Assembly (NCBI RefSeq): GCF_011601275.1
Contig: NZ_JAAOLY010000011.1
Span: forward strand, 179,695 to 243,694
Source: Janthinobacterium lividum
Lineage (GTDB): Bacteria; Pseudomonadota; Gammaproteobacteria; Burkholderiales; Burkholderiaceae_D
Length of the DNA stretch: 64,000 nucleotides
Reading direction: 5' to 3'
Numbering within the stretch: the first letter of the stretch is position 1; each line of letters starts with the position of its first letter. The position numbers and the translations under genes are program-made. The notes beneath the pieces are model-generated. The model was not told the DNA's origin. It saw nothing but the letters and a program-made list of their open reading frames with translations, and ran no database searches. Positions 10,361-19,623 of the stretch are shown in pieces.

Positions 10361-11301
10361 GGGTCGGAGTCGAATTAAATTCGTTTCCGTCGCCCTGAAA
10401 ATTTAATAGGGACATAGTCAAAGCGATTTCAATAAAACGTCAGAAAGGAATCATTTTTTGTTTTAAATGCGAATGGGTTTCAATTGGAGTCCGCTACGGC
10501 CACGATTTTGCGGGGACGGCCCCGCTTGGCAGGCAGCACTTGCCGCTGCATTTTCTGCTCCAGCGCCTGCTTGAACGGCTCGGAACCCAGCGGCCAGCCC
10601 TTCAATACAGCCTGTTCCACGGTGTTGACCTGGCTGCCGCCCAAGCCTTGCTCGAACAGGCGCAGATACGCCGCCTCGCGGTCGAACGGCGTGTTGCCGA
10701 GCGCCCAGTACAGCGCGTGGTCGGTGATGACGGGATCGGGTCGCACGCCGGCATGGTGGGCATAGCTGGACCACGCATGGTCGAGCGCCTGGGCTGCCAC
10801 GCCCGTTTGCACGGGCACGCATTCCAGGTAGCGGCAGCACAGGAGGAAGAAATTGTCGGGATCGATGACGGAAGTTTTGTAGCGTCCCTGCCACAATGCC
10901 CCTTCGCGGCCGTATTTTTGGTTGAAATACGGCACGTAATAGCGTCCCAGCCACTGCATCAGCTGCCCCAGGCCCGTCGCATCGCTGGGCGTCGCCAACA
11001 AATGTAGCTGATCAGGCAATAAAACGTAGGCGTGAATGGCCACCTTGAACATTTTCGCGCCCGTTTTCAGCCAAGAGAGGAATTGAGCATAGTCGGCCGC
11101 GTCCTGGAACACCGGCTGGCGGTTGCTGCCGCGCTGGATCACGTAATGGGGCAGTGCGGGAATGATAAGACGGGGCAAACGGGCCATGGCAAGAGTCGGC
11201 AAATAAAGGCTAAGGCCTTGATTTTACACACTTGTGCGCACAAGACGCGACTCTGACCCCATTTTATTTTATATACTGAAAAAAACAGCTGACTCTGTCC
11301 C
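10361..11301. mobile_element. RAYT transposase unit bracketed by inverted REP-like motifs
   Basis: An 11-base motif occurs twice on each side of the transposase gene. On the left it is GGGTCGGAGTC (10361-10371) and GGGACATAGTC (10409-10419). On the right, in the opposite orientation, it is GACTCTGACCC (11249-11259) and GACTCTGTCCC (11291-11301). Each left copy differs by one base from the reverse complement of a right copy, and most copies sit beside A/T-rich runs. Paired, inverted short motifs around a Y1 transposase gene are the hallmark of REP-associated tyrosine transposases. No target duplication is apparent. Confidence 0.65.
10480..11187 (-). CDS. REP-associated tyrosine transposase (RAYT, Y1/IS200-like)
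   Basis: Single-strand DNA transposase-family protein of 235 aa, starting MARLPRLIIP at the ATG at 11187; a TTG at 11202 is the only upstream alternative. Family features are HYVIQRGSNRQPVF, HAYVLLPDQLHLLATP and the Y1 region GRYYVPYFNQKYGREGALWQGRYK, which should carry the catalytic tyrosine at residue 83 or 84. The metal-binding HUH motif is altered: residues 60-62 read Gln-Leu-His where relatives usually have His-hydrophobic-His. The C-terminus is basic (KRGRPRK). It lies between gltB and a two-component system and is unrelated to either. Activity is uncertain because of the first-histidine change. Confidence 0.85.
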   Translation of the reverse strand: MARLPRLIIPALPHYVIQRGSNRQPVFQDAADYAQFLSWLKTGAKMFKVAIHAYVLLPDQLHLLATPSDATGLGQLMQWLGRYYVPYFNQKYGREGALWQGRYKTSVIDPDNFFLLCCRYLECVPVQTGVAAQALDHAWSSYAHHAGVRPDPVITDHALYWALGNTPFDREAAYLRLFEQGLGGSQVNTVEQAVLKGWPLGSEPFKQALEQKMQRQVLPAKRGRPRKIVAVADSN

Positions 11302-11343
11302 TTTTATTGCGCCAGCCACTTGCGGGCGGCGCAACACGGCAAA

Positions 11344-12024
11344 TCAGGACAAATTAAAGCTGGCCGACAGGCTGTAGCCCTCGCCATACGCGCTGCGCAG
11401 CGGCAAGTCCTGGCCCAGGCCCGTCTTGGCTTTCTTGCGCAGGCGATACACGAGCATGTCGACCCGGCGGCCCGCATCGGGATCTTCGCCACCCATGCCG
11501 GCCACGATGACGTCGCGCGGCACGGGGCGGGTGTTGATGGTCAGCAGGTGCAGGAAGTTGAATTCCTTTTCCGTCAGTGCGATAACGGCGCCCATCAGCT
11601 CAAGTTGGCGAGCGCTTACCTTCAAGGTCCACTTGCCTGGTTCAGGCACGGGGTCTTGCGGCCCGACGCGGCGGTCGAGCGCCTCGATGTGGGCGGCCAG
11701 TTCGGGAAATTTGATCGGCTTGGTCAGATAGTGGTCGGCACCCAGGCGCAAGCCCAGGATGCGGCTGTCGAAGGCGACGCGCCCCGTCAGCACCAGCACG
11801 CCGATTTGCGGATACAGCTGGCGCATGCGGGGGATGACATTGAAGCCGTCCTCATCGGGCAAGCCCAGGTCCAGCACGACCACGCCGACATTGCCATGAC
11901 TCAACGCCGTCCACATCCCGCCAGCGGAGCTGGTGATATGAACTTCGTGTTCGAGCTCAACGAGAAACTCCGCCATGTCTTCGGCGTAGTCCAGATTGTC
12001 TTCGACGATCAGTATTTTCGTCAT
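11344..12024 (-). CDS. OmpR-family response regulator
   Basis: Two-component response regulator of 226 aa. The receiver domain (1-115) has Glu8-Asp9, the phospho-acceptor Asp52 in VVVLDLGLPDEDG, Thr80 and Lys102 (YLTKP). A winged-helix DNA-binding domain follows (TLKVSARQLELMG, ALTEKEFNFLHLL, DMLVYRLRKKAK, SAYGEGYSL). The gene follows the sensor kinase in the same direction with a 137-base gap. The signal and target genes cannot be read from sequence. Confidence 0.9.
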   Translation of the reverse strand: MTKILIVEDNLDYAEDMAEFLVELEHEVHITSSAGGMWTALSHGNVGVVVLDLGLPDEDGFNVIPRMRQLYPQIGVLVLTGRVAFDSRILGLRLGADHYLTKPIKFPELAAHIEALDRRVGPQDPVPEPGKWTLKVSARQLELMGAVIALTEKEFNFLHLLTINTRPVPRDVIVAGMGGEDPDAGRRVDMLVYRLRKKAKTGLGQDLPLRSAYGEGYSLSASFNLS

Positions 12025-12161
12025 TGCAACGCCATTCTTCCGTTAGTGAGCTACCGTGGGCAAACCATGCCATTCACTTCTGCACCATGATGGACGGCAC
12101 AATAGGTTTACGTCAAGGAATTATCATGGTTGCCTTCAGCGGAAGCAAGGCTTTTCCTTGT

Positions 12162-13289
12162 CTAGCCTGGAAGCGGCAGCCAAATCCGGAAAACTGCCCC
12201 GCCTTCGGGCAGATTATGCCCCTGCAAGCTCCCACCATGCACGTCCACCACGGCGCGCGCCATGTACAGGCCCAGCCCGGCGCCCGGATGCGTAGCATGG
12301 CTTCCGCGGCTTCCCTTTTCGAACATGTGCACCAGTTCGTCTTCCCGCAAGCCGGACCCCGCATCGCGCACGCACAGCGCCACGCCGCCTTCGGGCACCA
12401 GCCTGGCCGACAAGGTAATGGCGCTGCCCGGCGGGCTGAACTTGACGGCGTTGTCGAGCAGTATCTTCAGGCACAGGGCCATGCCGGGCACGTCGCAGCG
12501 CAGCCGGGCCGGCAAGTCCTCGTCGAGTTCCAGCTGCACCGGGTGGCTGGCGGGCACGGTGGCGGCCGCCTGCTTCAGCAAGGCCAGCGGCGCGATGCCG
12601 TCGGCGGCCCGCTCGCGGCCGATGGCCGCCATGCGTTCGGGCGACAGATAATCGTCGATCATGGACAACAAGCGGTCGACGGCCGTCTGGATTTTCACGT
12701 AGCGCTTGCGCGTGGCCTCGTCCGCCTCGCTGGACGTCGAGACGAGGCGCTGGATGGCGCCGTCGATGGTGGCCAGCGGCGTGCGAAATTCATGCGACAG
12801 CATCGAGGCGAAGCGCTTTTGCTCCTTTTCCCGTCCCGCTTCCTGCGCCTGGGCCGCGCTGACGTCGCGCACCGTGCCCGCCAAGGTCACGCCCCGGCCA
12901 GCCGCCGCGGGCACGATGGTCGAGCTGATTTCCAGCGCCAGCTGGTGGCCGTCCGCATGCGGCAATTCCACTTCGCGCAGCAAGGTCAAACGGCTGGTGT
13001 CGCCGTCGCGCCAGCGCTGCAGCCGGGCCGGCACGTCTTGCGCCAGCTGTGCCGCATGTTCGCGCAAGGCAGGCAAATCATGGCCCGTCAGGCGCTGCGC
13101 GGCGGGACTGATGTAGAGCAATTCGAGGGTGGTGGCGTCGAGCAGGAAGGCCGCGTCGCGCCCGTGTTCGGCCAGCAGGCGGAACTGCGCTTCGCCCGCC
13201 CGCGCGCGCAGCAGGGCGCGGCGCAACTGGACGAAACGCAGCGCCATGAGGATGACGCCGGCAAGCAGCAGAAGGAGGAAGGGCAGCAT
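12162..13289 (-). CDS. Membrane-bound PAS sensor histidine kinase
   Basis: Sensor kinase of 375 aa, partner of the downstream regulator. One N-terminal transmembrane helix (residues 1-20) has almost nothing outside the membrane. A PAS-like segment follows (about 35-145). The dimerisation domain has the phospho-acceptor His166 in MLSHEFRTPLA, and the ATPase domain has the N box LLDNAVKFSPPGSA and the G box GAGLGLYMARAVVDVHGG. Lack of a periplasmic loop suggests it senses a cytoplasmic or membrane-associated cue through PAS; this is inference. Confidence 0.9.
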   Translation of the reverse strand: MLPFLLLLLAGVILMALRFVQLRRALLRARAGEAQFRLLAEHGRDAAFLLDATTLELLYISPAAQRLTGHDLPALREHAAQLAQDVPARLQRWRDGDTSRLTLLREVELPHADGHQLALEISSTIVPAAAGRGVTLAGTVRDVSAAQAQEAGREKEQKRFASMLSHEFRTPLATIDGAIQRLVSTSSEADEATRKRYVKIQTAVDRLLSMIDDYLSPERMAAIGRERAADGIAPLALLKQAAATVPASHPVQLELDEDLPARLRCDVPGMALCLKILLDNAVKFSPPGSAITLSARLVPEGGVALCVRDAGSGLREDELVHMFEKGSRGSHATHPGAGLGLYMARAVVDVHGGSLQGHNLPEGGAVFRIWLPLPG

Positions 13290-13338
13290 GCGTTATACCT
13301 GGCAGGAGAGAATCGCCAAGTATAAGCGCGCGGCAGCG

Positions 13339-16300
13339 TTAATCTTCCAGCGGGGCGAAAATCTGCTGCAAATCTTCCTGCGTGAGGGCCATCTTCTGCG
13401 ACTCGCCTTCGGCCAGGATCGATTGCGCCAGTTCCGATTTCTTTTGCTGCAGCAGCTGGATTTTTTCTTCCAGGGTGCCCTTCGCGATCAGCTTGTAGAC
13501 GAACACGGGCTTGTCCTGGCCGATGCGCCAGGCACGGTCCGTGGCCTGGTTTTCCGCCGCCGGATTCCACCACGGATCGTAGTGGATGACCGTGTCGGCC
13601 GCCGTCAGGTTCAGGCCCACGCCGCCCGCTTTCAGGCTGATCAGGAAAATCGGCACGGCGCCCTGCTGGAAGGCCGCCACTTGCGCGCCCCGGTCCTTCG
13701 TTTCGCCTGTTAAAAGCGCGTACGGGATGTCGCGCGATTCGAGTTCTTCCTCGATCAACTCCAGCATGCTGGTAAATTGCGAGAAGACAAGGATCTTGCG
13801 CCCTTCGTCGAGCAAGTCTTCCACCATCTGCATCAGGTCGAGCAGCTTGGCCGAACCCGCCGACTGCTTCTTCGCAGGCAAGGATTTCACGAGACGCGGG
13901 TCGCAGCAGACTTGCCGCAATTTCAGCAGCGCTTCGAGAATGACAATCTGGCTGCGCGCGACGCCCTTCTTGTCGATTTCCTCGCGTACCTTTTGATCCA
14001 TCGCCAGACGCACGGTTTCATACAGGTCGCGCTGCGGCCCCGTCAATTCCACCTTGCGCACCATTTCCGTCTTCGGTGGCAGCTCCTTGGCCACGTTGTC
14101 CTTCGTGCGGCGCAACAGGAAAGGCTTGATGCGGCGGTTCAGCAGCATGCGGCGCAGCGGGTCGTCCTGGCGCTCGATCGGATGACGGAACTGCGTATTG
14201 AACGTTTTCTCGTCGCCCAGCAAACCAGGCAGCAGGAAGTGGAATTGCGACCACAGTTCGCCCAAATGATTTTCCAGCGGCGTGCCGGACAAACACAGGC
14301 GGTGGCGCGCGCGCAGCAGGCCCGCGCTTTGCGCCGCCTTGCTGCGCGTATTCTTGATGTAATGCGATTCGTCGAGGATGACCAGGTGGAAATCGTGCTC
14401 GCGCAAGGTTTCCTCGTCGCGCGGCAACAGCGCGTAGGTGGTCAGCACCAGGTCGCATTGGTCGATCTGGTCGAATTGCTGGGCGCGGTCCTTGCCTTGC
14501 AGCAGCAGCACTTTCAGGGAAGGCGCGAACTTGGCCGCCTCGTCCTGCCAGTTGCCCATCAAACTCGTCGGTGCAATCACCAGGGCCGGATGCGTGAGAC
14601 GGCCCGCTTCCTTTTCCACCAGGATATGCGCCAAGGTTTGCACGGTTTTACCCAGGCCCATGTCATCGGCCAGGATGCCGGCCAGATCATGGTCGCGCAG
14701 GAATTGCATCCACGCCAGGCCATCGGCCTGGTAATCGCGCAGGGTCGCTTGCAGGCCGGCTGGCGCCGCCACTTTTTGCACGGAGCCGAACTGGCTCAGC
14801 TTGCGACCCATGGCGCGCAGCTGCTCGCCGCCCGTCCACTGCATCTCCAGGCAGCGCGCCAGCTCTTCCAGGCGCGCCGCATCGAGGGTCGACATACGCA
14901 CGGTATGTTTGATCTTGTCGCTGAAATACAGTTCGCCTAGAGTGTTGAGGATGGGGCGTACACGGCCCCACGGCAGGGCCACGCGCGTGCCGTCCGGCAA
15001 GGTTGCCAGCATCTGGTCGTCGTCCGCATGCGCTTCGATGACTTTCGGGTTGAAATCGTTGGGCGCATTGCGGATCAGCTGCACCAGCACAGGCAGCAGC
15101 GGCACTCTTTCGTGGTTGACGACGATGCCCAGTTCCAGCTCGAACCAGGCGTTGCCGCTGTCCGGGTCCTGGTCGTCGATTTCCGCGTACCAGTCGCCCA
15201 CGTCGCTCACGTCGTAGCGGTACTTGGCCGTCTTTTCCACAATCCAGCCCTGCTCCAGCAAGGCGTCGATGCCGGACTCGGCAAAACGCAGCCATTCCGC
15301 CTGGGACGGCAGTTGCAAGGCGCCCTTCAAGCCGCTCAAGGGGGCCGAGCCCGGCTTCTTGAATTGCAGCTCGGCCAGGGTGGCCAGCGCGCGCGCTTCA
15401 TCGGCCGTGTTTCTCTGGATGATTTCCGTCACCTCACCCACCTGCCGCACGACGCGCTGCGACGGGTCGAACGAGACGCGCTCGCCGTCGTAGTCGTAGG
15501 ACAGCACGGCGAAATCGCTCCAGCGCTGGATGCTGCCATCGGCCAGCATGGCGCTATCGAGCAGCAAGACCGGTTGCGCGGGCACATCCTTGCGCAAGCG
15601 CTGCGGCAACGGTTGCGGCAGCGGCATCAAATGCTGCAAGCCTTGCGCCAGCAGCAGTTGCGACACGCGCACCTTGTCGTTCGCGTTCAACGGCGGCGCC
15701 TGCGCCACCAGCGCCTGCAAGTCGGCCAGGGAAATATCGGAGCCGCCCTGGTTCAGTTCCAGCACGCCGCACGACAGATTGTCGATGTACCACGGCGGAT
15801 CGGTAGGTAGCATGTAGTCGATCTGGTCGGCGCCATGGTGCTTCGCGCCTTCCGGCGGGTCCACTTGCCAGCCCAGGCGCATGGTCTTGCCTTCGTCGCG
15901 CCAGAACAGGCGCGCGGGACGCACGGGGCCTTCCTTCAACGGGTACACGAGGCCATTGCCGACGTCGGCCCAGGAATTGGCCCACAACAATTTATCCTGC
16001 TCGGCCAGCATTTTCAGCAGGGCCGCGCCCACCTTGCCCTTCGGCTCCGTGGCGCTGCCCGTCTGCGAATTCTGCCCGCTGCGCATGGCCACGAAGAAAC
16101 GCACGAGGTCTTCGTCGGCCGGCGTCAAAAACGTGGGCGGCGCCGACAGCAGGGAAAAGATTTCGCTGATGGGCGACGCCGCCGCCACGTCGCCATTTGG
16201 CCGCAGCCGCGCCTTGTACAGGCACAGGGCCACGTGGCGGCCGCCGCTGGTGGGCGCCAGCACGTAGATCAATCGATGCTGGTTGAGTTTGGGATCAGGC

Positions 16301-16452
16301 TCGGCAATCGTCAGCACGGCCTTCGGATGGGCGGCAGCCTCCACCCGCTGCAGCCAGGTGGCGACGGCATACGGCAAAGGCGCTCCCGGCGCGCTGGCCG
16401 GGGCAACTGGGGTTTCACTGGTTTCGTCGCGGGTAAAATCCATGGGGCGCAT
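13339..16452 (-). CDS. SNF2-family DEAD/H helicase-like ATPase
   Basis: Large superfamily 2 ATPase related to SWI2/SNF2 and RapA. A family-specific N-terminal half of about 550 residues, with no motif I recognise, precedes the motor. Motor motifs in order are DDMGLGKTVQTLAH (Walker A, near residue 600), LVILDESHYIKN (box II, DESH rather than DEAH), LSGTPLENHLGELWSQF (motif III), then FSQFTSMLELIEEEL, SLKAGGVGLNLTAAD and DRAWRIGQDKPVFVYKLI (motif VI). I prefer the ATG at 16452 (MRPMDFTRDE) or 16443 over a start at 16527, which would add a Cys-rich stretch unlike the rest. It is the only gene in its transcription unit here; the substrate is unknown. Confidence 0.88.
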   Translation of the reverse strand: MRPMDFTRDETSETPVAPASAPGAPLPYAVATWLQRVEAAAHPKAVLTIAEPDPKLNQHRLIYVLAPTSGGRHVALCLYKARLRPNGDVAAASPISEIFSLLSAPPTFLTPADEDLVRFFVAMRSGQNSQTGSATEPKGKVGAALLKMLAEQDKLLWANSWADVGNGLVYPLKEGPVRPARLFWRDEGKTMRLGWQVDPPEGAKHHGADQIDYMLPTDPPWYIDNLSCGVLELNQGGSDISLADLQALVAQAPPLNANDKVRVSQLLLAQGLQHLMPLPQPLPQRLRKDVPAQPVLLLDSAMLADGSIQRWSDFAVLSYDYDGERVSFDPSQRVVRQVGEVTEIIQRNTADEARALATLAELQFKKPGSAPLSGLKGALQLPSQAEWLRFAESGIDALLEQGWIVEKTAKYRYDVSDVGDWYAEIDDQDPDSGNAWFELELGIVVNHERVPLLPVLVQLIRNAPNDFNPKVIEAHADDDQMLATLPDGTRVALPWGRVRPILNTLGELYFSDKIKHTVRMSTLDAARLEELARCLEMQWTGGEQLRAMGRKLSQFGSVQKVAAPAGLQATLRDYQADGLAWMQFLRDHDLAGILADDMGLGKTVQTLAHILVEKEAGRLTHPALVIAPTSLMGNWQDEAAKFAPSLKVLLLQGKDRAQQFDQIDQCDLVLTTYALLPRDEETLREHDFHLVILDESHYIKNTRSKAAQSAGLLRARHRLCLSGTPLENHLGELWSQFHFLLPGLLGDEKTFNTQFRHPIERQDDPLRRMLLNRRIKPFLLRRTKDNVAKELPPKTEMVRKVELTGPQRDLYETVRLAMDQKVREEIDKKGVARSQIVILEALLKLRQVCCDPRLVKSLPAKKQSAGSAKLLDLMQMVEDLLDEGRKILVFSQFTSMLELIEEELESRDIPYALLTGETKDRGAQVAAFQQGAVPIFLISLKAGGVGLNLTAADTVIHYDPWWNPAAENQATDRAWRIGQDKPVFVYKLIAKGTLEEKIQLLQQKKSELAQSILAEGESQKMALTQEDLQQIFAPLED

Positions 16453-16606
16453 TTTTGTGTAAAGGTCGTATCCAAATCGGCAACAGGCAATATTATCCGC
16501 CATACAGCCGTTGCTGGCTTGATTCACACACGCTCTTTGAGCAGTTTTAATGCGCGATGCCTAAAAAATAAGTATTTAATACGACACTTGAGACCTGCAG
16601 ATGGCA

Positions 16607-16631
16607 AAAATGGCCCGTCGCGGGCCATTTT
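16607..16631 (-). terminator. Terminator ending the TPS/TonB gene cluster
   Basis: AAAATGGCCCG (16607-16617) and CGGGCCATTTT (16621-16631) form a perfect 11-bp stem with a three-base loop. It lies 21 bases after the stop of the YbjN-like gene and is followed by A/T-rich sequence, so it marks the 3' end of the minus-strand cluster that starts near 40.5 kb. Confidence 0.8.
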
Positions 16632-16651
16632 CGCCTCCACTGCACGGATTA

Positions 16652-17143
16652 TCAGGCCGGCACAGTTTCTTCTTCTGCCACGCTAGCGGCCTCGACTACC
16701 GGTGCGGTGCTCGTATCGGCCGGTGTAAAGTTGCGCAAAAACAAGAAGAACTGGCCCATCATCTGCGTCCACAGTTGCAGATTGATATTCAGGTACTCCG
16801 TGCTGACGCCGCCGGCGACCAGCACATCCATCTCCAGCACGACGAAATCACCATGCTGGGCCACGCGGGCGAAGCGCTTGCTGCGGTGCCATTCGGCCAG
16901 CAAGCCGGCAGGCAAGTCGCCGCCCTGCACGCGCAGCGGGCAGCTCAGGGTCAGATCCGCGTACTGGCCAGGCGCGGCTTCATTGCCCCACAGCACCTGG
17001 AAGCCGATGCCATGGCTGGCGCTGTGCAGGCGCACGACGCCGTCGTGTTCGATGCTGGTCACGGCGCAGCCGGCCGCCTTGATGGCCTCGGCCGTTTGTT
17101 CCGCGTTCAGGGTGGTCAGCAAGTTCGTATTCGTGTTTTCCAT
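16652..17143 (-). CDS. YbjN-domain protein, last gene of the TPS cluster
   Basis: A 163-aa soluble protein without signal peptide or membrane helix. The pattern AIKAAGCAVTSIEHDGVVRL, FQVLWGNE and the C-terminal YLNINLQLWTQMMGQFFLFLRNF resembles the YbjN/sensory-transduction-regulator fold (related to type III chaperone folds). I use the ATG at 17143 because AATGGA lies upstream and the downstream gene order leaves room for it; ATGs at 17149 and 17158 also fit. It sits 25 bases after the coiled-coil protein gene and before a terminator, so it belongs to the cluster. A chaperone or regulatory role is possible but not shown. Confidence 0.72.
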   Translation of the reverse strand: MENTNTNLLTTLNAEQTAEAIKAAGCAVTSIEHDGVVRLHSASHGIGFQVLWGNEAAPGQYADLTLSCPLRVQGGDLPAGLLAEWHRSKRFARVAQHGDFVVLEMDVLVAGGVSTEYLNINLQLWTQMMGQFFLFLRNFTPADTSTAPVVEAASVAEEETVPA

Positions 17144-17168
17144 CGTCATTCCATTCATTTCAAAAAAA

Positions 17169-17837
17169 TTATTGGGGGGCCGGCGCTTCTGTTTGGCGCG
17201 CATCAAAGCGGCCCTGGTACAGCTGGTCACCGTACTGCTGCGCGATTTGCTCGAGTTTTACCCGGCTTTGCGCGGCGAACGGCTGGCGCGCCTTCATGAC
17301 ATCGAGCACATTGAGACCCTCATACGCTTGCAGGATTTCCTGCCCGACCGCATACAGCTGGGCATTCTTGCTTTCGCAGCGCGCCAGGGTGCCCCGCTGG
17401 GCCGTCACTTCGCCGTCGAGGCGTGCGCGCTCCGCTTCCAGCCGCTTGCCCGTGGCAGTCAATTGCTCGCTGGCCTGGCGGTACTGCGCCAGGCTGGCGG
17501 CCGCCTCTTGCGCGGCGGCGGCGCTATGTTGTTGCTGCTCGCCCAGTTTTTCCCGCTGCGCGCGCTCCTGCGCCAGCTGCGACTGGCTGCGCGCCAGCTC
17601 CTTTTTCAAGCCCTCGCTGGCGGGTGCGGCGGCAGCGGGCGCCGCCTTGGCGGCAGGCACGCCCTTGGCTTTCAGCAGTTCCAGCTCGCCGCGCGTCTGC
17701 TGCAATTGCGCCGTCACGTTACGCAGTTCGGCCCGCAAACGCTCTTCCATGCTTTGCCCCTTTTGCGCTTGCGCCGTGCCGGCGGCCAGTAAGCTCAGCA
17801 GCAATAAAGGCAGGCGCATTTTGTTGGATATCAACAT
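17169..17837 (-). CDS. Periplasmic coiled-coil protein of the TPS cluster
   Basis: A 222-aa exported protein with signal peptide MLISNKMRLPLLLLSLLAAGTAQA and a strong AAGGAG ribosome site before the ATG. Most of the mature part is predicted coiled coil (about 28-60 and 75-160), interrupted by an Ala/Pro-rich hinge near residue 60-72. The C-terminal third (RCESKNAQLYAVGQEILQAYEG) contains a single Cys. It starts nine bases after the porin stop. A role as a periplasmic spacer or assembly factor between the TonB complex and the outer membrane is inference from its structure and position. Confidence 0.8.
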   Translation of the reverse strand: MLISNKMRLPLLLLSLLAAGTAQAQKGQSMEERLRAELRNVTAQLQQTRGELELLKAKGVPAAKAAPAAAAPASEGLKKELARSQSQLAQERAQREKLGEQQQHSAAAAQEAAASLAQYRQASEQLTATGKRLEAERARLDGEVTAQRGTLARCESKNAQLYAVGQEILQAYEGLNVLDVMKARQPFAAQSRVKLEQIAQQYGDQLYQGRFDARQTEAPAPQ

Positions 17838-17846
17838 CGTGGCTCC

Positions 17847-19586
17847 TTAAAAACGCGCGTTCAATTCGATTTGCAGGGTGTCGATCGACAGGGCCGAACC
17901 GAACACTTCGCGGCTCGACGTCCAGCGGCCGTTCAGCCACGTGTTCTTGTCGAGCGCATAGGCGCCGCCCAGGTAGTAGCCGCGCGCATTCGTGCCGCCC
18001 AGGTGGAAGGTGGAATCGTTGTAGGCGTCAGGCAAGGCGTCCGGTTCGATGCGCTTGTAGCCAAGCAGCACGTTCCAGTCGCCACGCGCCGCCGGGCTGG
18101 CCTTGCCCAGGGTTGCCTGCAGCATGTAGGCATTGCCGCCGCTCTTGAAATCGGCTTGCGACACGCCGCCCGTGCCGCCGAAATTGTTCATGATGCCGCC
18201 CTTGGCGCGCGCCCACATTTCATTCTTGTCGTAGGCCGTGTTGCGCACATAATCGCCTTCGATGCGCAAGTCCGTGCCGCCCGCCACCTTGCTATCCCAG
18301 CGCGCATTCAGGTTGGCCAGGCGGAACTTCGACGCCAGGCCCACGAATTGCGGCTGCGGCGTATTGGCCGGGTCCAGCGGGTTCAAGGCGATATTGCGCA
18401 ACAACATCAAGCTATTGCCCTTTTGCATGCTCGATGGACGCGACCAGTCCGTGCTGCAGCCATCGGCGCCCGCGTACAAGGCGCACGGCTGCGAGTATTC
18501 GCCGCTGATGTTGCGGAAGTTGTAGTAGGCCAGCGCGCCGCGCAGTTGGTGGTCGCTATTGATCTTCCACGACGCGCCCACTTGCGCGCCCAGCAGCCAC
18601 TTGTTTTCGCTCGACATTTTTGCCTGGCTGCGGCTAGGCGCATTGTCGGACGAATACTCGAGCGGAATCAGGCCCAGCGTACCGAAGACGGTGACGTCCT
18701 TGTTTGCGCCGACCGGCTGCTGCACCTTGGCGGCGATGCCGTCGAAATTGAGTTCGCTGGAAAACAGTTCGTCGCCAGAGACGAACGGGTTATCAAAGCG
18801 GCCCGCCGTCAGTTTCAGCCACGAGGCGGGCTGGTACGACAGCCAGGCCTGGTCCAGCCAGATGTTTTTCTTGCCCAGGCCGCCACCGAGGGTTTGCGTG
18901 GTGGACACCGGGCTGTCGTCGTTGCCGCTGGCCAGGCGGATGCCCGCTTGCGTGGTCTCGGAAATATCGGCCAGGATGCCCAGGCGGGCGCGGGCGCGCA
19001 GCAAGTGCTTGCGGTCTTCGCGTGTGTTGAGCAACGCCGGCAGGGCCAGGTTGGTGTTCGAGTTAACGTCGTAGCCGCTGCCGCTGTTGAGCGAGCGCCA
19101 GTCGATCTCGATATTGCTGTTGGCCATGTCGTAGTAGCGCGATTCGTAGCGCGCGCGCACGTCGCCTTCCAGACGGATGCGCTTGGTCCAGGCCGGCGTT
19201 TCATTCGGCGCCGCCCAGCCACCCGCCTTGGCTTCGGCCATGACCTGGCCCTTGATCTCGTCGCGGATCTGCTCGCGCACGGTTTGCGAAATATACGGCA
19301 CGCGCACGTCGCCCGGCTGTACCTGCGCCAGGGCCGCCGGCGCTGCGGCCGGACGGGCTTGCGCAGCGGCCAGCGCTTCGCTCTGCGCCTGCGCCAGCAG
19401 CGCTTCGCCGGCATCCTTGTTCAGGGCGCCGCTCTGGATCAGGCCGCGAATCAGCTTGACCATGGTGCTGTCGGCCGGAGCCGCGGCCTGGGCTTGCACG
19501 GCGCCCGCCGCCACGCTCAGGGCCAGGGCTGCCAGCGCCAGCGGAAGACGGCGCAGGCGTTGTGAGGGGGAAAATATGAGGTTCAT
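17847..19586 (-). CDS. Putative porin with N-terminal coiled-coil or SLH-like region
   Basis: A 579-aa outer-membrane protein: signal peptide, about 100 Ala/Gln-rich helical residues, then a beta-barrel pattern of alternating residues from IRLEGDVRARYESRYYD onward, ending LQIELNARF with a C-terminal Phe as in outer-membrane barrels. It fits the 'putative porin' family found near TonB/ExbBD gene sets. There is no TonB box or plug domain, so it is not a TonB-dependent receptor. Position between tonB and the coiled-coil gene, with short gaps, places it in the cluster. Substrate is unknown. Confidence 0.85.
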   Translation of the reverse strand: MNLIFSPSQRLRRLPLALAALALSVAAGAVQAQAAAPADSTMVKLIRGLIQSGALNKDAGEALLAQAQSEALAAAQARPAAAPAALAQVQPGDVRVPYISQTVREQIRDEIKGQVMAEAKAGGWAAPNETPAWTKRIRLEGDVRARYESRYYDMANSNIEIDWRSLNSGSGYDVNSNTNLALPALLNTREDRKHLLRARARLGILADISETTQAGIRLASGNDDSPVSTTQTLGGGLGKKNIWLDQAWLSYQPASWLKLTAGRFDNPFVSGDELFSSELNFDGIAAKVQQPVGANKDVTVFGTLGLIPLEYSSDNAPSRSQAKMSSENKWLLGAQVGASWKINSDHQLRGALAYYNFRNISGEYSQPCALYAGADGCSTDWSRPSSMQKGNSLMLLRNIALNPLDPANTPQPQFVGLASKFRLANLNARWDSKVAGGTDLRIEGDYVRNTAYDKNEMWARAKGGIMNNFGGTGGVSQADFKSGGNAYMLQATLGKASPAARGDWNVLLGYKRIEPDALPDAYNDSTFHLGGTNARGYYLGGAYALDKNTWLNGRWTSSREVFGSALSIDTLQIELNARF

Positions 19587-19623
19587 CGCTTCTTTCGGTA
19601 AAAATTAATATGAATTAAGGACG

